From Oscillospiraceae bacterium (GTDB lineage: Bacteria; Bacillota; Clostridia; Oscillospirales; Oscillospiraceae): DNA of 8,354 nucleotides. Below are positions 1 through 6,404 of this stretch, one piece after another (the first letter of the stretch is position 1; every line of letters starts with the position of its first letter). The notes below the pieces were generated by a model. The model was not told the origin of the DNA. It saw nothing but the letters and a program-made list of their open reading frames with translations, and did not search any database. A program made the position numbers and the translations under genes. The stretch is from the NCBI GenBank assembly GCA_016296235.1, contig JAEDJR010000084.1, forward strand, positions 1 through 8,354, written 5' to 3'.

Positions 1-680
1 TTGCCGGCATGCTGCAGTACGACGGCGACCTGAACATCCCCGAGCACTATCTGGTGCAGCCTCCCGTCATCACCAACACCCTGACCGAGGTGCTCTGCGC
101 CCACGGCATCCGGGAGTACGCCCTGTCCGAGACCCAGAAGTACGGCCATGTGACCTATTTCTGGAACGGCAACCGCTCCGGCAAGGTGGATGAGAATCTG
201 GAGGTCTACGAGGAGATCCCCTCCGATGTGATCCCCTTCGACCAGGCTCCTGCCATGAAGGCTGTGGAAATCACCGAGAAGATGGTGGAGAACATGGCCT
301 CCCATAAGTTTGACTTCCTGCGCTGCAACTTCCCCAACGGCGATATGGTGGGTCATACCGGCGTCATGGACGCGGTGGTCGCCGCCATGGAGTATGTGGA
401 CGCCGGCCTGGGCCGCATCATCGAGGCAGCCCAGAAGTACGGCTATACCGTCTGCGTCACCGCCGACCACGGCAACGCCGACCAGATGACCGAGACCAAG
501 AAGGGCAAGACCTCCGTCCGCACGGCCCACTCCCTGAACCCGGTTCCCTTCATCATCTGGGATCCCGACACCAAGTACGAGATCAAGGAAGGCCACTACG
601 GCCTGGCCAACGTGGCTCCTACCATCGTCAAGATGATGGGCATCGAAGCCCCCGCCTGCTGGGAAGAGAGCATGATCTAA
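1..680 (+). CDS. gpmI: 2,3-bisphosphoglycerate-independent phosphoglycerate mutase, C-terminal part
   Basis: This is the 3' part of a gene that enters from the left edge; the first complete codon is at position 3. The enzyme interconverts 3- and 2-phosphoglycerate in cytosolic glycolysis and gluconeogenesis, using two Mn2+ ions in an alkaline-phosphatase-like fold. Counting from the Met at position 9, the conserved metal ligands are visible: D112 and H116 in NGDMVGHTG, D153 and H154 in TADHGNAD, and H174 in TAHSLNPVPF. The segment around ETQKYGHVTYFWNG is also typical of the family. About 226 residues are present of the usual 510 or so. The family C-terminus is intact, with a TAA stop. The Met at position 9 is internal, not the start. 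The gene is convergent with the VWA gene, and a palindromic repeat fills the gap between them. Identification is firm; only the N-terminal half is unseen. Confidence 0.96.
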   Translation, partial: AGMLQYDGDLNIPEHYLVQPPVITNTLTEVLCAHGIREYALSETQKYGHVTYFWNGNRSGKVDENLEVYEEIPSDVIPFDQAPAMKAVEITEKMVENMASHKFDFLRCNFPNGDMVGHTGVMDAVVAAMEYVDAGLGRIIEAAQKYGYTVCVTADHGNADQMTETKKGKTSVRTAHSLNPVPFIIWDPDTKYEIKEGHYGLANVAPTIVKMMGIEAPACWEESMI

Positions 681-693
681 AACTGGCAAAAGA

Positions 694-909
694 ACGGCCT
701 GTCGCAAAATTCGCAACATGCACAAAAGATGACCGCACCAAGGCTCCCCTGCGTAAGGGGAGCTGTCAGCGAAGCTGACTGAGGGGTCGTTGCTGGCATC
801 AACTGCCTGCACACAACCCCTCCGGCCCTTCGGGCCACCTCCCCTTGCACAGGGGAGGCTTTGGGTGCAGCCTGTGGTTGTGCAAAATTGCTATTTTGCG
901 ACAGGCCGT
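694..909. repeat. 216-bp nested palindromic repeat (MITE/REP-like) between convergent genes
   Basis: The ends are perfect 17-bp inverted repeats (ACGGCCTGTCGCAAAAT at 694-710, its complement at 893-909). Similarity between the arms continues inward with mismatches almost to the centre near 792-806. Each arm carries two smaller hairpins. In the left arm these are an 8-bp stem (743-750 with 756-763) and a 6-bp stem with a GAA loop (765-770 with 774-779). In the right arm they are a 5-bp stem with a TTC loop (824-828 with 832-836) and an 8-bp stem (838-845 with 851-858). A further 7-bp hairpin lies at 882-888 with 893-899. The element sits 13 bp after the gpmI stop and 7 bp beyond the VWA stop. 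No coding frame, T-tract or clear target-site duplication was found. It may form the 3' ends of both transcripts. It resembles interspersed repeats I recall from Oscillospiraceae genomes, but that recollection was not checked. Confidence 0.85.
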
Positions 910-916
910 CTTGTTA

Positions 917-2191
917 TTATGTGACTAACCGCCGGCATGCCGCCGCCAGATCCCGCAGGGTACTGCAGGGGATCATCTGGCACAGGGCGGCCATGGTCTG
1001 GATGCTGCGGACATAAGGCCATTTATTCTCCGGGATGGGGTTGAGCCAGAGTACCCTGCCGGCCTGGCGCTTGGCCTCCAGCAGGGCCTGGGCGGCCCGG
1101 GGCAGGTCGATGGTTTTGGTGTCGGACAAAATCAACAGGGTTGTGGCCGGCCCCAATACGGAGGGCCGCCGGACACAGAGCTTCGCCAGGGCCGTGCCCA
1201 GGTCAGTGCCCCGGCCGTAAAGCCCGGATTCCCGGACATAATTGCGGAATAAATCCATATTCTGCAGAGAAAATGCGTCAGCCTCAAATAAATCCTCGGA
1301 GAACAAAAACACCTGGGAGCTTTCGGACACCTGATTCAGGGACTGGATGAACCGCAGGGCAAACTCGGAAAACTGCATCATGGAGCCGGACACGTCGCAC
1401 AGCAGCACCAGCTTCCGGCGGCGGTGACGCTTCTTCTTGTAGACCAGCCGGTGGAGGCTGCCGCCGGTCTCCAGGCCCCGGCGGATGGTGCGGCGAAAGT
1501 CCAGCTGGCCCGTGTGGCCGGTTTTCTGCCGTTTGGCCGACAGTTCGCCGTTGATCTGCCGGGCGATGCTCTGAATGATGGCAATGGCCCGGGGAATCTC
1601 CGTGTCCTTGAACTCCCCGATATCCCGGAACAAAAGCCCCAGCTCCGGGTCGGTCTCCATGCCGCCGGAGCCGGCGTCCTCCAGGAGCATCTGCTGCTCC
1701 AAAAGGGCCCGGGTGAATACGGAGTGGATGAAGTTGCCGTAGAGCTCAGGACTGCGGTCGATGTTGCCCTTGTAGCGCTCCATCAGCTGCCGCAGACGTT
1801 CCCGTTCGGATTCCGGCATGGCGGCGTAGACCTCCCGCAGATCCTCCCGGATGTCCATGGGCTCCCCGCGGAAGCGCAGGTCCTCCTCGGCCTGGCGGCG
1901 GCCCTCGGCCAGCTGTGCCTCCCGCTGCTGCTGCTCCTGGGCCTGACGCTTCATGGTTTCCTCACTGACGAAAAACCCGTCAAAGACCCGGTCAAAGGCT
2001 GCCTGCTCCTCCTGGGATTTGGCAAACACCGTCCGCAGGGCGGCTTTCACCTGGGCCCGGTCCTCCAGCCCCAGGGCGATCAGCACCTGGCTGGCGTCGG
2101 CAGTCTCTTGGGGCCCTACGGTCAGCCCCTCCAGCCGCAGCATCCGGGCGAAGAGGGAAAGCTTCTCCAGATAGACGCCCGGCTCAGCCAT
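917..2191 (-). CDS. CoxE-like VWA domain protein, partner of MoxR ATPase
   Basis: This 424-aa protein is predicted to be cytosolic, with no signal peptide or membrane segment. The N-terminal part is helical, with a Gln/Glu/Arg-rich, probably coiled-coil stretch near residues 78-105. A basic linker (KKKRHRRRK, about 252-260) precedes a C-terminal VWA domain. The MIDAS metal-site residues are present: D266, S268 and S270 in DVSGSM, T329 in GRGTD, and D357 in LSDTKT. This architecture matches the CoxE/YehP-type VWA family, whose members work with MoxR ATPases in assembling or remodelling protein or metal-cofactor complexes; the client here is unknown. The start at 2191 is preferred because GGAGG (2200-2204) lies 8 nt upstream and the start overlaps the MoxR stop by 8 nt, which suggests translational coupling. 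A longer frame starting at 2218 (433 aa) has no visible ribosome site. It is the second gene of the operon. Confidence 0.88.
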   Translation of the reverse strand: MAEPGVYLEKLSLFARMLRLEGLTVGPQETADASQVLIALGLEDRAQVKAALRTVFAKSQEEQAAFDRVFDGFFVSEETMKRQAQEQQQREAQLAEGRRQAEEDLRFRGEPMDIREDLREVYAAMPESERERLRQLMERYKGNIDRSPELYGNFIHSVFTRALLEQQMLLEDAGSGGMETDPELGLLFRDIGEFKDTEIPRAIAIIQSIARQINGELSAKRQKTGHTGQLDFRRTIRRGLETGGSLHRLVYKKKRHRRRKLVLLCDVSGSMMQFSEFALRFIQSLNQVSESSQVFLFSEDLFEADAFSLQNMDLFRNYVRESGLYGRGTDLGTALAKLCVRRPSVLGPATTLLILSDTKTIDLPRAAQALLEAKRQAGRVLWLNPIPENKWPYVRSIQTMAALCQMIPCSTLRDLAAACRRLVT

Positions 2192-3089
2192 GGCAGTGGC
2201 CTCCGCAGCCGTGGTCATGGCTGCAGCCGCAAGTGTGGTCGGAGGAGGTGTCCAGCGTGTCCAGAACCGCCAGATCCTCGCTGTTTTTCAGCACGAACCC
2301 GGCAGTCTGCCGCAGGGCGTCGGGGGTCAGCTCCCGGATCCCCAGAGCGTCCAGGGCGGCAGCCCAGTCCAGGGTTTCGGCGATGGAAGGCTTCTTCAAA
2401 ATGGCTTCGCTGGCCCGGAGCTTCTGTACCGCCACAGCCACCTGGCCTGCCAGCCGGTCATCCACATGGGGCAGCTTGGCCCGGAGGATGGCCAGCTCCT
2501 TGTCCAGATCGGGATACTGGATATAGAGGTAGGCGCACCGGCGGCGCAGGGCCTCGGACAGGGGCCTGGCCCGGTTGGAGGTCAGCACCACAAAGGGGAT
2601 GGTTTTGGCGCGGATGGTGCCCACCTCGGGGATGGTGACCTGCATCTCCGACAGCAGCTCCAGCAGAAAGGCTTCAAATTCCTCGTCGGCCTTGTCGATT
2701 TCGTCGATCAGCAGCACCACGGGCTTGTCCGACCGGATGGACTGCAGCAGGGGACGCTCCAGGAGATATTCGTCGCTGAACAGGGACTTGGTCAGCTGCT
2801 CCCGGTCCAGGCTCTCCCGGTTCACCTGAATGGACAGCAGCTGCTTCTGATAGTTCCACTCATACAGGGCCTTGCTCTCGTCCAGACCTTCATAGCACTG
2901 CAGCCGCACCAGCTCCCGATCCAGTGCCTGGGCCATGACCTTGGCCACCTCGGTCTTGCCCACACCGGCGGCGCCCTCGATGAGCAGAGGACGGCCCAGC
3001 TGCAGGGCCACAGAGAGCGTCACGGCCAGAGTGTCGTCGTAGATATAGTGTGCCTCATCCATTTTTTGTTTCAGCATATCCAGATTCAT
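2184..3089 (-). CDS. MoxR-family AAA+ ATPase with Cys/His-rich C-terminal tail
   Basis: This 301-aa protein is expected to be a cytosolic hexameric ATPase of the MoxR class, acting as a chaperone with the VWA protein encoded directly downstream. Visible motifs are Walker A GAAGVGKT (39-46), Walker B LLIDEID (126-132), sensor-1 LTSN (169-172) and the Arg-rich ALRRRCAYLYIQYPD segment that follows. An alpha-helical lid domain comes after these. The last 17 residues (285-301) contain five His and four Cys among Gly, Ser, Thr and Asp, and look like a metal-binding tail. The start at 3089 is chosen because GAGG (3097-3100) lies 7 nt upstream; the frame can be extended to a TTG at 3104, but without support. 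A good promoter lies upstream, and the gene overlaps the VWA start by 8 nt. The family call is firm. The role is inferred from related CoxD/CoxE and MoxR systems. Confidence 0.92.
   Translation of the reverse strand: MNLDMLKQKMDEAHYIYDDTLAVTLSVALQLGRPLLIEGAAGVGKTEVAKVMAQALDRELVRLQCYEGLDESKALYEWNYQKQLLSIQVNRESLDREQLTKSLFSDEYLLERPLLQSIRSDKPVVLLIDEIDKADEEFEAFLLELLSEMQVTIPEVGTIRAKTIPFVVLTSNRARPLSEALRRRCAYLYIQYPDLDKELAILRAKLPHVDDRLAGQVAVAVQKLRASEAILKKPSIAETLDWAAALDALGIRELTPDALRQTAGFVLKNSEDLAVLDTLDTSSDHTCGCSHDHGCGGHCHG
2200..2204 (-). promoter_or_regulatory. Ribosome binding site deciding the VWA gene start
   Basis: GGAGG on the minus strand lies 8 nt before the ATG at 2191 and inside the end of the MoxR coding region. 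It supports the 424-aa form over the upstream ATG at 2218, which has no purine-rich site before it. Confidence 0.65.
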
Positions 3090-3127
3090 AGGTAATCCTC
3101 GCAATCAGTATGAAATTATTTATTCTT

Positions 3128-3156
3128 AGTTTATCAGAATTTTGCCATCCGGTCAA
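3128..3156 (-). promoter_or_regulatory. Promoter for the MoxR-VWA operon
   Basis: On the minus strand, TTGACC (-35, 3151-3156) and TAAACT (-10, 3128-3133) are separated by exactly 17 bp. They stand about 39 bp before the MoxR ATG at 3089. The surrounding 3105-3150 stretch is AT-rich compared with the coding regions. Confidence 0.65.
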
Positions 3157-3164
3157 GAGCCGTT

Positions 3165-3200
3165 AAAGTGTCGCTAAGAAGTGACGCTTTTTTCTTGTTT
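3165..3200 (+). terminator. Possible hairpin-plus-T-tract (terminator or attenuator) in divergent region
   Basis: In RNA from the plus strand, AAAGTGTCGCT (3165-3175) can pair with AGTGACGCTTT (3180-3190) through an AAGA loop, giving 11 pairs of which two are G-U. A T-rich run (TTTCTTGTTT) follows. No gene is known upstream on this strand, so its purpose is unclear. The same bases also read as two direct copies of AGTGnCGCT starting 13 bp apart, which could instead be a regulator site just upstream of the kinase promoter. Confidence 0.4.
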
Positions 3201-3224
3201 CTGCTCCGGCCCATGTGCTACAAT
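3195..3224 (+). promoter_or_regulatory. Promoter for the histidine kinase-response regulator operon
   Basis: There is an extended -10 element (TGcTACAAT, with the hexamer at 3219-3224) and a weak -35 (TTGTTT, 3195-3200) at 18-bp spacing. The predicted transcript would begin near 3231, giving about 28 nt of leader before the ATG at 3259. That argues against the earlier ATG at 3244. Confidence 0.5.
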
Positions 3225-3245
3225 CTAGCCAAAGCTGGATATCAT

Positions 3246-3252
3246 GGGGGAG
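3246..3252 (+). promoter_or_regulatory. Ribosome binding site deciding the kinase start
   Basis: GGGGGAG lies 6 nt before the ATG at 3259. The upstream in-frame ATG at 3244 has only a weak purine stretch before it, and its own codons overlap this site. Confidence 0.6.
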
Positions 3253-3258
3253 TTTTGG

Positions 3259-4341
3259 ATGCAGAGCTGGAAAGAACGGCTCCGGAAGGCCATGCAGTTT
3301 TCCGTCCGGGATACGGCAGTGATGTTGGGCATTCTGGCAGCCATGACGGTTTTGAGTTATGTTCTGCAGGTTTTTGATAAAAACAGCCATTATGTGTCGA
3401 TGCTGTTTGTTCTGGCAGTATTTCTCATTGCCCGCGTGACCCAGGGGTATTTTTATGGCATTGCGGCGTCACTGGGCAGCGTACTGCTGGTCAACTTTCT
3501 TTTTACATATCCCTATTTTCGGTTCAATTTCACCCTGTCCGGCTACCCCATTGCAATTCTGAGTATGCTGGCGGTGTCCGTTACCACCAGCGCTCTGACC
3601 ACCCAGGCCAAGCACAGCGCGGAAATCCGCCTGGAGGCAGAGCGGGAAAAAACCCGCAGCAATTTGCTGCGGGCTGTGTCCCATGATCTGCGGACGCCGC
3701 TGACGGGAATCCTGGGGGCCTCCTCGGCCATTCTGGAGAACGATGACCAGTTGTCCCGGGAGGAACGGCTGTCGCTGGTGCGGGATGTGCGGGACGACGC
3801 CCAGTGGCTGATCCGCATGGTGGAGAACCTGCTGACCATCACCCGGATGGACGGCAGCAACGGCGCAAGAGTGGCCAAGAGTCCGGAGGCCGGCGAAGAA
3901 GTCCTGGAGACGGCTGCTGTGAAATTCCGCAAGCAGTTTCCGAATTGGAAGCTCACGGTCCAGGCACCGGCGGAGTTTCTGCTGATTCCCATGGACGCGG
4001 TGCTGATTGAACAAGTGCTGATGAATCTTTTGGAAAACGCAGTGGATCACGCGACTGGCGGCGATCAGATCTGGCTCAGCCTGGAGCGTCTGGAACACCA
4101 AGCGGCCTTTACGGTGCGGGACAATGGCTGTGGTCTGGATCCGGCGCTGCTGCCGCATATTTTTGAGAGCAAGGCGAACGCCGGAAGCGGCGGAGACCGA
4201 AAGCGCAACATGGGAATCGGCTTATCGGTCTGCAATACGATCATCAAGGCCCATGGCGGTGCCATGGAGGCGGAGAATACAGAACAGGGCGGTGCAGCAT
4301 TCCGGTTTACCCTGCCGTTGGAGGAGGAAGCCCATGAATAA
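3259..4341 (+). CDS. KdpD-like short sensor histidine kinase (DUF4118-HisKA-HATPase)
   Basis: This 360-aa inner-membrane sensor kinase is expected to phosphorylate itself on His and pass the phosphate to the response regulator encoded next. It has a short basic N-terminus, then four closely packed hydrophobic segments (about residues 19-38, 47-61, 63-82 and 95-114) of the DUF4118 type found in KdpD. The H-box SHDLRTPLTG has H142 as the phosphorylated residue. The N-box is NLLENAVDH (256-264), the G1 box DNGCGLD (288-294) and the G2 box GIGLSVC (319-325). All catalytic boxes are intact. It lacks the large N-terminal KdpD and universal-stress domains, and the GAF domain, of the roughly 900-aa classical KdpD. 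The input signal is therefore unknown, although the family link suggests ion or envelope state. It overlaps the regulator gene by 8 nt. No kdpFABC genes are in view. Confidence 0.92.
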   Translation: MQSWKERLRKAMQFSVRDTAVMLGILAAMTVLSYVLQVFDKNSHYVSMLFVLAVFLIARVTQGYFYGIAASLGSVLLVNFLFTYPYFRFNFTLSGYPIAILSMLAVSVTTSALTTQAKHSAEIRLEAEREKTRSNLLRAVSHDLRTPLTGILGASSAILENDDQLSREERLSLVRDVRDDAQWLIRMVENLLTITRMDGSNGARVAKSPEAGEEVLETAAVKFRKQFPNWKLTVQAPAEFLLIPMDAVLIEQVLMNLLENAVDHATGGDQIWLSLERLEHQAAFTVRDNGCGLDPALLPHIFESKANAGSGGDRKRNMGIGLSVCNTIIKAHGGAMEAENTEQGGAAFRFTLPLEEEAHE

Positions 4342-5071
4342 ATACTATGTGCTGGTCGTGGAGGACGAGAAAAACATCCGAAGCTTTATGCAGACCATTC
4401 TGACCTCCAATGGCTATGCCGTATTGACGGCCAGAACGGGAGAAGAAGCTCTGATGATGGTATCCAGCCATTGCCCGGATCTGGTGCTGCTGGATCTGGG
4501 ACTGCCGGATCTGGACGGCCAGATCTTCATCCAGAAGGTGCGCAGCTGGAGCCAGGTTCCCATTCTTGTGGTGTCTGCCAGAACCCATGAGCGGGACAAA
4601 GTCACGTCTCTGGATCTGGGCGCGGACGATTATATAACCAAGCCCTTTGGTACTTCCGAGCTGCTGGCCCGGGTGCGGGCTGCACTGCGCCATGCGGCCC
4701 AGCGCAGCGCCGGGCAGAGAGCTGCCGCCTATGCTTGCGGCGGCCTGTTGGTGGATTGGGAACGCCGCCGGGTGATTTTGGACGGACAGGACGTCCATCT
4801 GACCCAGAACGAATACAAAATCGTGGCGCTTCTGGCCCAGAATGCCGGCAAGGTTCTGACCTATGACCAGATCATCCGGCATGTATGGGGCCCAAATATT
4901 GCAGGGGACAACCGGATTCTTCGGGTGAATATGGCCAACATCCGCCGCAAGCTGGAGAAAAAACCGGCCGAGCCCCAATACCTGTTCACAGAGATCGGCG
5001 TGGGCTACCGCATGGCTGAGGGAGACCGATCTCCGTCAGGGGAACAACCGGTTCAACAGGCAGATGCATAG
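4334..5071 (+). CDS. KdpE/OmpR-family response regulator
   Basis: This 245-aa cytosolic transcription factor is paired with the kinase just upstream. The N-terminal receiver domain shows the acidic pocket (E10, D11), phospho-acceptor D54 in VLLDLGLPDLDG, S81 and K103 in ITKPFG. The C-terminal winged-helix domain (about 135-227) includes LTQNEYKIVALLAQNAGKVL and the wing motif IGVGYRM, and is of the OmpR/KdpE class. The start at 4334 has a GGAGG-type site 6-7 nt upstream and overlaps the kinase stop by 8 nt, so the two are probably translated together. The open frame extends further upstream to 4124, but that part only shadows the kinase. An 18-residue hydrophilic tail follows the DNA-binding domain; its last 36 nt are shared, on the other strand, with the small gene at 5036-5155. 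Target genes are not known. Confidence 0.94.
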   Translation: MNKYYVLVVEDEKNIRSFMQTILTSNGYAVLTARTGEEALMMVSSHCPDLVLLDLGLPDLDGQIFIQKVRSWSQVPILVVSARTHERDKVTSLDLGADDYITKPFGTSELLARVRAALRHAAQRSAGQRAAAYACGGLLVDWERRRVILDGQDVHLTQNEYKIVALLAQNAGKVLTYDQIIRHVWGPNIAGDNRILRVNMANIRRKLEKKPAEPQYLFTEIGVGYRMAEGDRSPSGEQPVQQADA

Positions 5072-5155
5072 GATCAGAACAGCAGTGACCAGGAAGATGC
5101 CGAGCATACCCTTGAGCAGAAAGGGCAGGACATAGAAAAACAGCGATGTGTTCAT
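5036..5155 (-). CDS. OadG-related small membrane subunit (39 aa)
   Basis: This short gene encodes 39 residues. Nearly all of it is one hydrophobic helix (about 5-34), with a central KGMLGIFLVTAVLIL segment and a basic LLNRLFP end. That pattern resembles the membrane anchor of OadG, the gamma subunit of Na+-pumping decarboxylases, and the short OadG-related subunits found after beta-subunit genes. AAGGAG (5163-5168) stands 7 nt before its ATG and overlaps the stop codon of the beta gene, so translation is probably coupled. The gene starts 12 nt after that stop. It lacks the Pro-rich, metal-binding cytosolic tail of full OadG. Its 3' end overlaps the response-regulator gene tail-to-tail by 36 nt. 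Its reality rests on the ribosome site, position and composition. The family assignment is from pattern memory. Confidence 0.75.
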   Translation of the reverse strand: MNTSLFFYVLPFLLKGMLGIFLVTAVLILCICLLNRLFP

Positions 5156-5167
5156 ATATACGCTCCT

Positions 5168-6289
5168 TCAGCCGAAAAAGTTGAGAATCAGACCGCCGGC
5201 GATGACGGAGGCAATCTGGCCGGAGACATTGGCGCCCACGGCGTGCATCAGCAGGAAATTCTGATTGTCCTCCTGCAGTCCCATTTTATGTACCACCCGG
5301 GCGGACATGGGGAAAGCGGAAATACCCGTGGCGCCGATCATGGGGTTGATTTTCTTTTTCAGAAACAGGTTCAGTACCTTGGCAAACAGTACGCCGCCGG
5401 CGGTGTCTACAATAAAGGCGACCAGACCCAGCGCCAGTACCAGCAGGGTACGGGGATTCAGGAAGGCGTCGGCCTGCATCCTGGCTGCCACGGTGATACC
5501 CAGCATCAGGGTCACCAGATTGGCCAGGACATCCTGTGCCGTCTTGGACAGGGAATTCAGAACGCCGCATTCCCGCAGCAGGTTGCCGAACATCAAAAAA
5601 CCAATGAGTGCCACGGAACGGGGAGAGACAATGCCGGCAAGCATGGTCACCGCAATGGGGAAGAGAATCCGGGCGGTTTTGGAAACATGGGAGGAAGCGG
5701 CGTCCATGCGGATCTGCCGCTCCTTTTTTGTGGTCAGGAGCCGGATCACCGGCGGCTGGACAATGGGCACCAGGGCCATGTAGGAGTAGGCAGCCACGAT
5801 GATGGCCCCCAGATAGTTGGATTGAAAGTAGTTGGCCACAAAAATGGAGGTGGGGCCGTCAGCCGCGCCGATGATGGCAATGGAGGCGGCGTCTTTCAGG
5901 TCAAACCCGCAGAGACAGGCCAATCCCAGGGTAAAGAAAATACCGAACTGCGCCGCAGCACCGAAGAGCATCAGCCTGGGGTTGGACAACAGCGGCCCGA
6001 AGTCGATCATGGCGCCGATGCCGATGAATAGCAGCAGGGGAAACAGCTCGTTGGCAATTCCGGCGTCAAAAAGCAGATCGATCACACCGGCTTCGGTGAC
6101 GCCGTCATAGATCTGTGTGACGGCGCCGGAGAGCGGAAGATTGACCAGTATGGCGCCGAAGCCCATGGGCAGCAGCAGGGCAGGCTCCATATCTTTTTTG
6201 ACGGCCAGCCAGATCAACAGACCGCCGATGAGCCACATGACAACCTGCTGCCACTGGATGTTCCAGATATTTGAAAACAGCGCGTCCAT
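5168..6289 (-). CDS. Na+-translocating decarboxylase beta subunit (OadB/GcdB/MmdB family)
   Basis: This 373-aa polytopic inner-membrane protein couples decarboxylation of carboxybiotin, formed on oxaloacetate, glutaconyl-CoA or methylmalonyl-CoA, to Na+ export. Family marks are many hydrophobic segments and the key AADGPTSIF motif with D144, the proposed Na+/proton site. Others are the AYSYMALVPIVQPP segment with Tyr168 and Tyr170, SAFPMSARVVHKMG with R331, and GANVSGQIASVIAGG (352-366) with N354 and S356. The length is normal for the family. The start at 6289 is fixed by AAGGAGG (6295-6301) 5 nt upstream; a longer open frame to 6379 lies across the promoter and is rejected. A 39-aa gamma-like gene follows after 12 nt. 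No alpha (carboxyltransferase) or biotin-carrier gene is present here, so the substrate cannot be told from this window. Confidence 0.93.
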   Translation of the reverse strand: MDALFSNIWNIQWQQVVMWLIGGLLIWLAVKKDMEPALLLPMGFGAILVNLPLSGAVTQIYDGVTEAGVIDLLFDAGIANELFPLLLFIGIGAMIDFGPLLSNPRLMLFGAAAQFGIFFTLGLACLCGFDLKDAASIAIIGAADGPTSIFVANYFQSNYLGAIIVAAYSYMALVPIVQPPVIRLLTTKKERQIRMDAASSHVSKTARILFPIAVTMLAGIVSPRSVALIGFLMFGNLLRECGVLNSLSKTAQDVLANLVTLMLGITVAARMQADAFLNPRTLLVLALGLVAFIVDTAGGVLFAKVLNLFLKKKINPMIGATGISAFPMSARVVHKMGLQEDNQNFLLMHAVGANVSGQIASVIAGGLILNFFG

Positions 6290-6318
6290 ATTGTCCTCCT
6301 TGGAACGAGATATACGCC

Positions 6319-6347
6319 AGTTTAATCGGAAAGGAAACGGGATGCAA
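6319..6347 (-). promoter_or_regulatory. Promoter for the beta/gamma-like Na+ pump genes
   Basis: On the minus strand, TTGCAT (-35, 6342-6347) and TAAACT (-10, 6319-6324) are 17 bp apart. They stand about 30 bp before the beta-subunit ATG at 6289. The -10 hexamer is the same as in the MoxR operon promoter. Confidence 0.55.
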
Positions 6348-6404
6348 TCGGTCTGAACAACATCTGAACGGCGAAGCAAAGATAAAAACAGAAATGAAAC
6401 AGGA

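Noticed and set aside
694..909. CRISPR array or tRNA in the repeat-rich intergenic region
   Set aside because: The repeats are inverted, not direct with regular spacers, and no cloverleaf fold could be drawn.
1424..2638. Long open frame on the plus strand across the VWA and MoxR genes
   Set aside because: Low-complexity Leu/Gly/Pro/Gln composition without motifs, opposite two well-supported genes.
2190..3095. Open frame on the plus strand opposite MoxR
   Set aside because: Almost exactly mirrors the MoxR gene and is Gln/Gly/His/Leu-rich with no family features, as expected for an antisense shadow in GC-rich DNA.
3469..4158. Open frame on the minus strand opposite the histidine kinase
   Set aside because: No ribosome site or motif, and composition typical of an antisense shadow.
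4124..4333. 70-residue N-terminal extension of the response regulator
   Set aside because: It is Arg/Ser/Pro-rich, lies in the kinase coding region in another frame, and the receiver domain begins right at the Met at 4334.
6290..6379. 30-residue N-terminal extension of the Na+ pump beta subunit
   Set aside because: It would run through the predicted promoter, while AAGGAGG stands directly before the ATG at 6289 and the family N-terminus fits that start.
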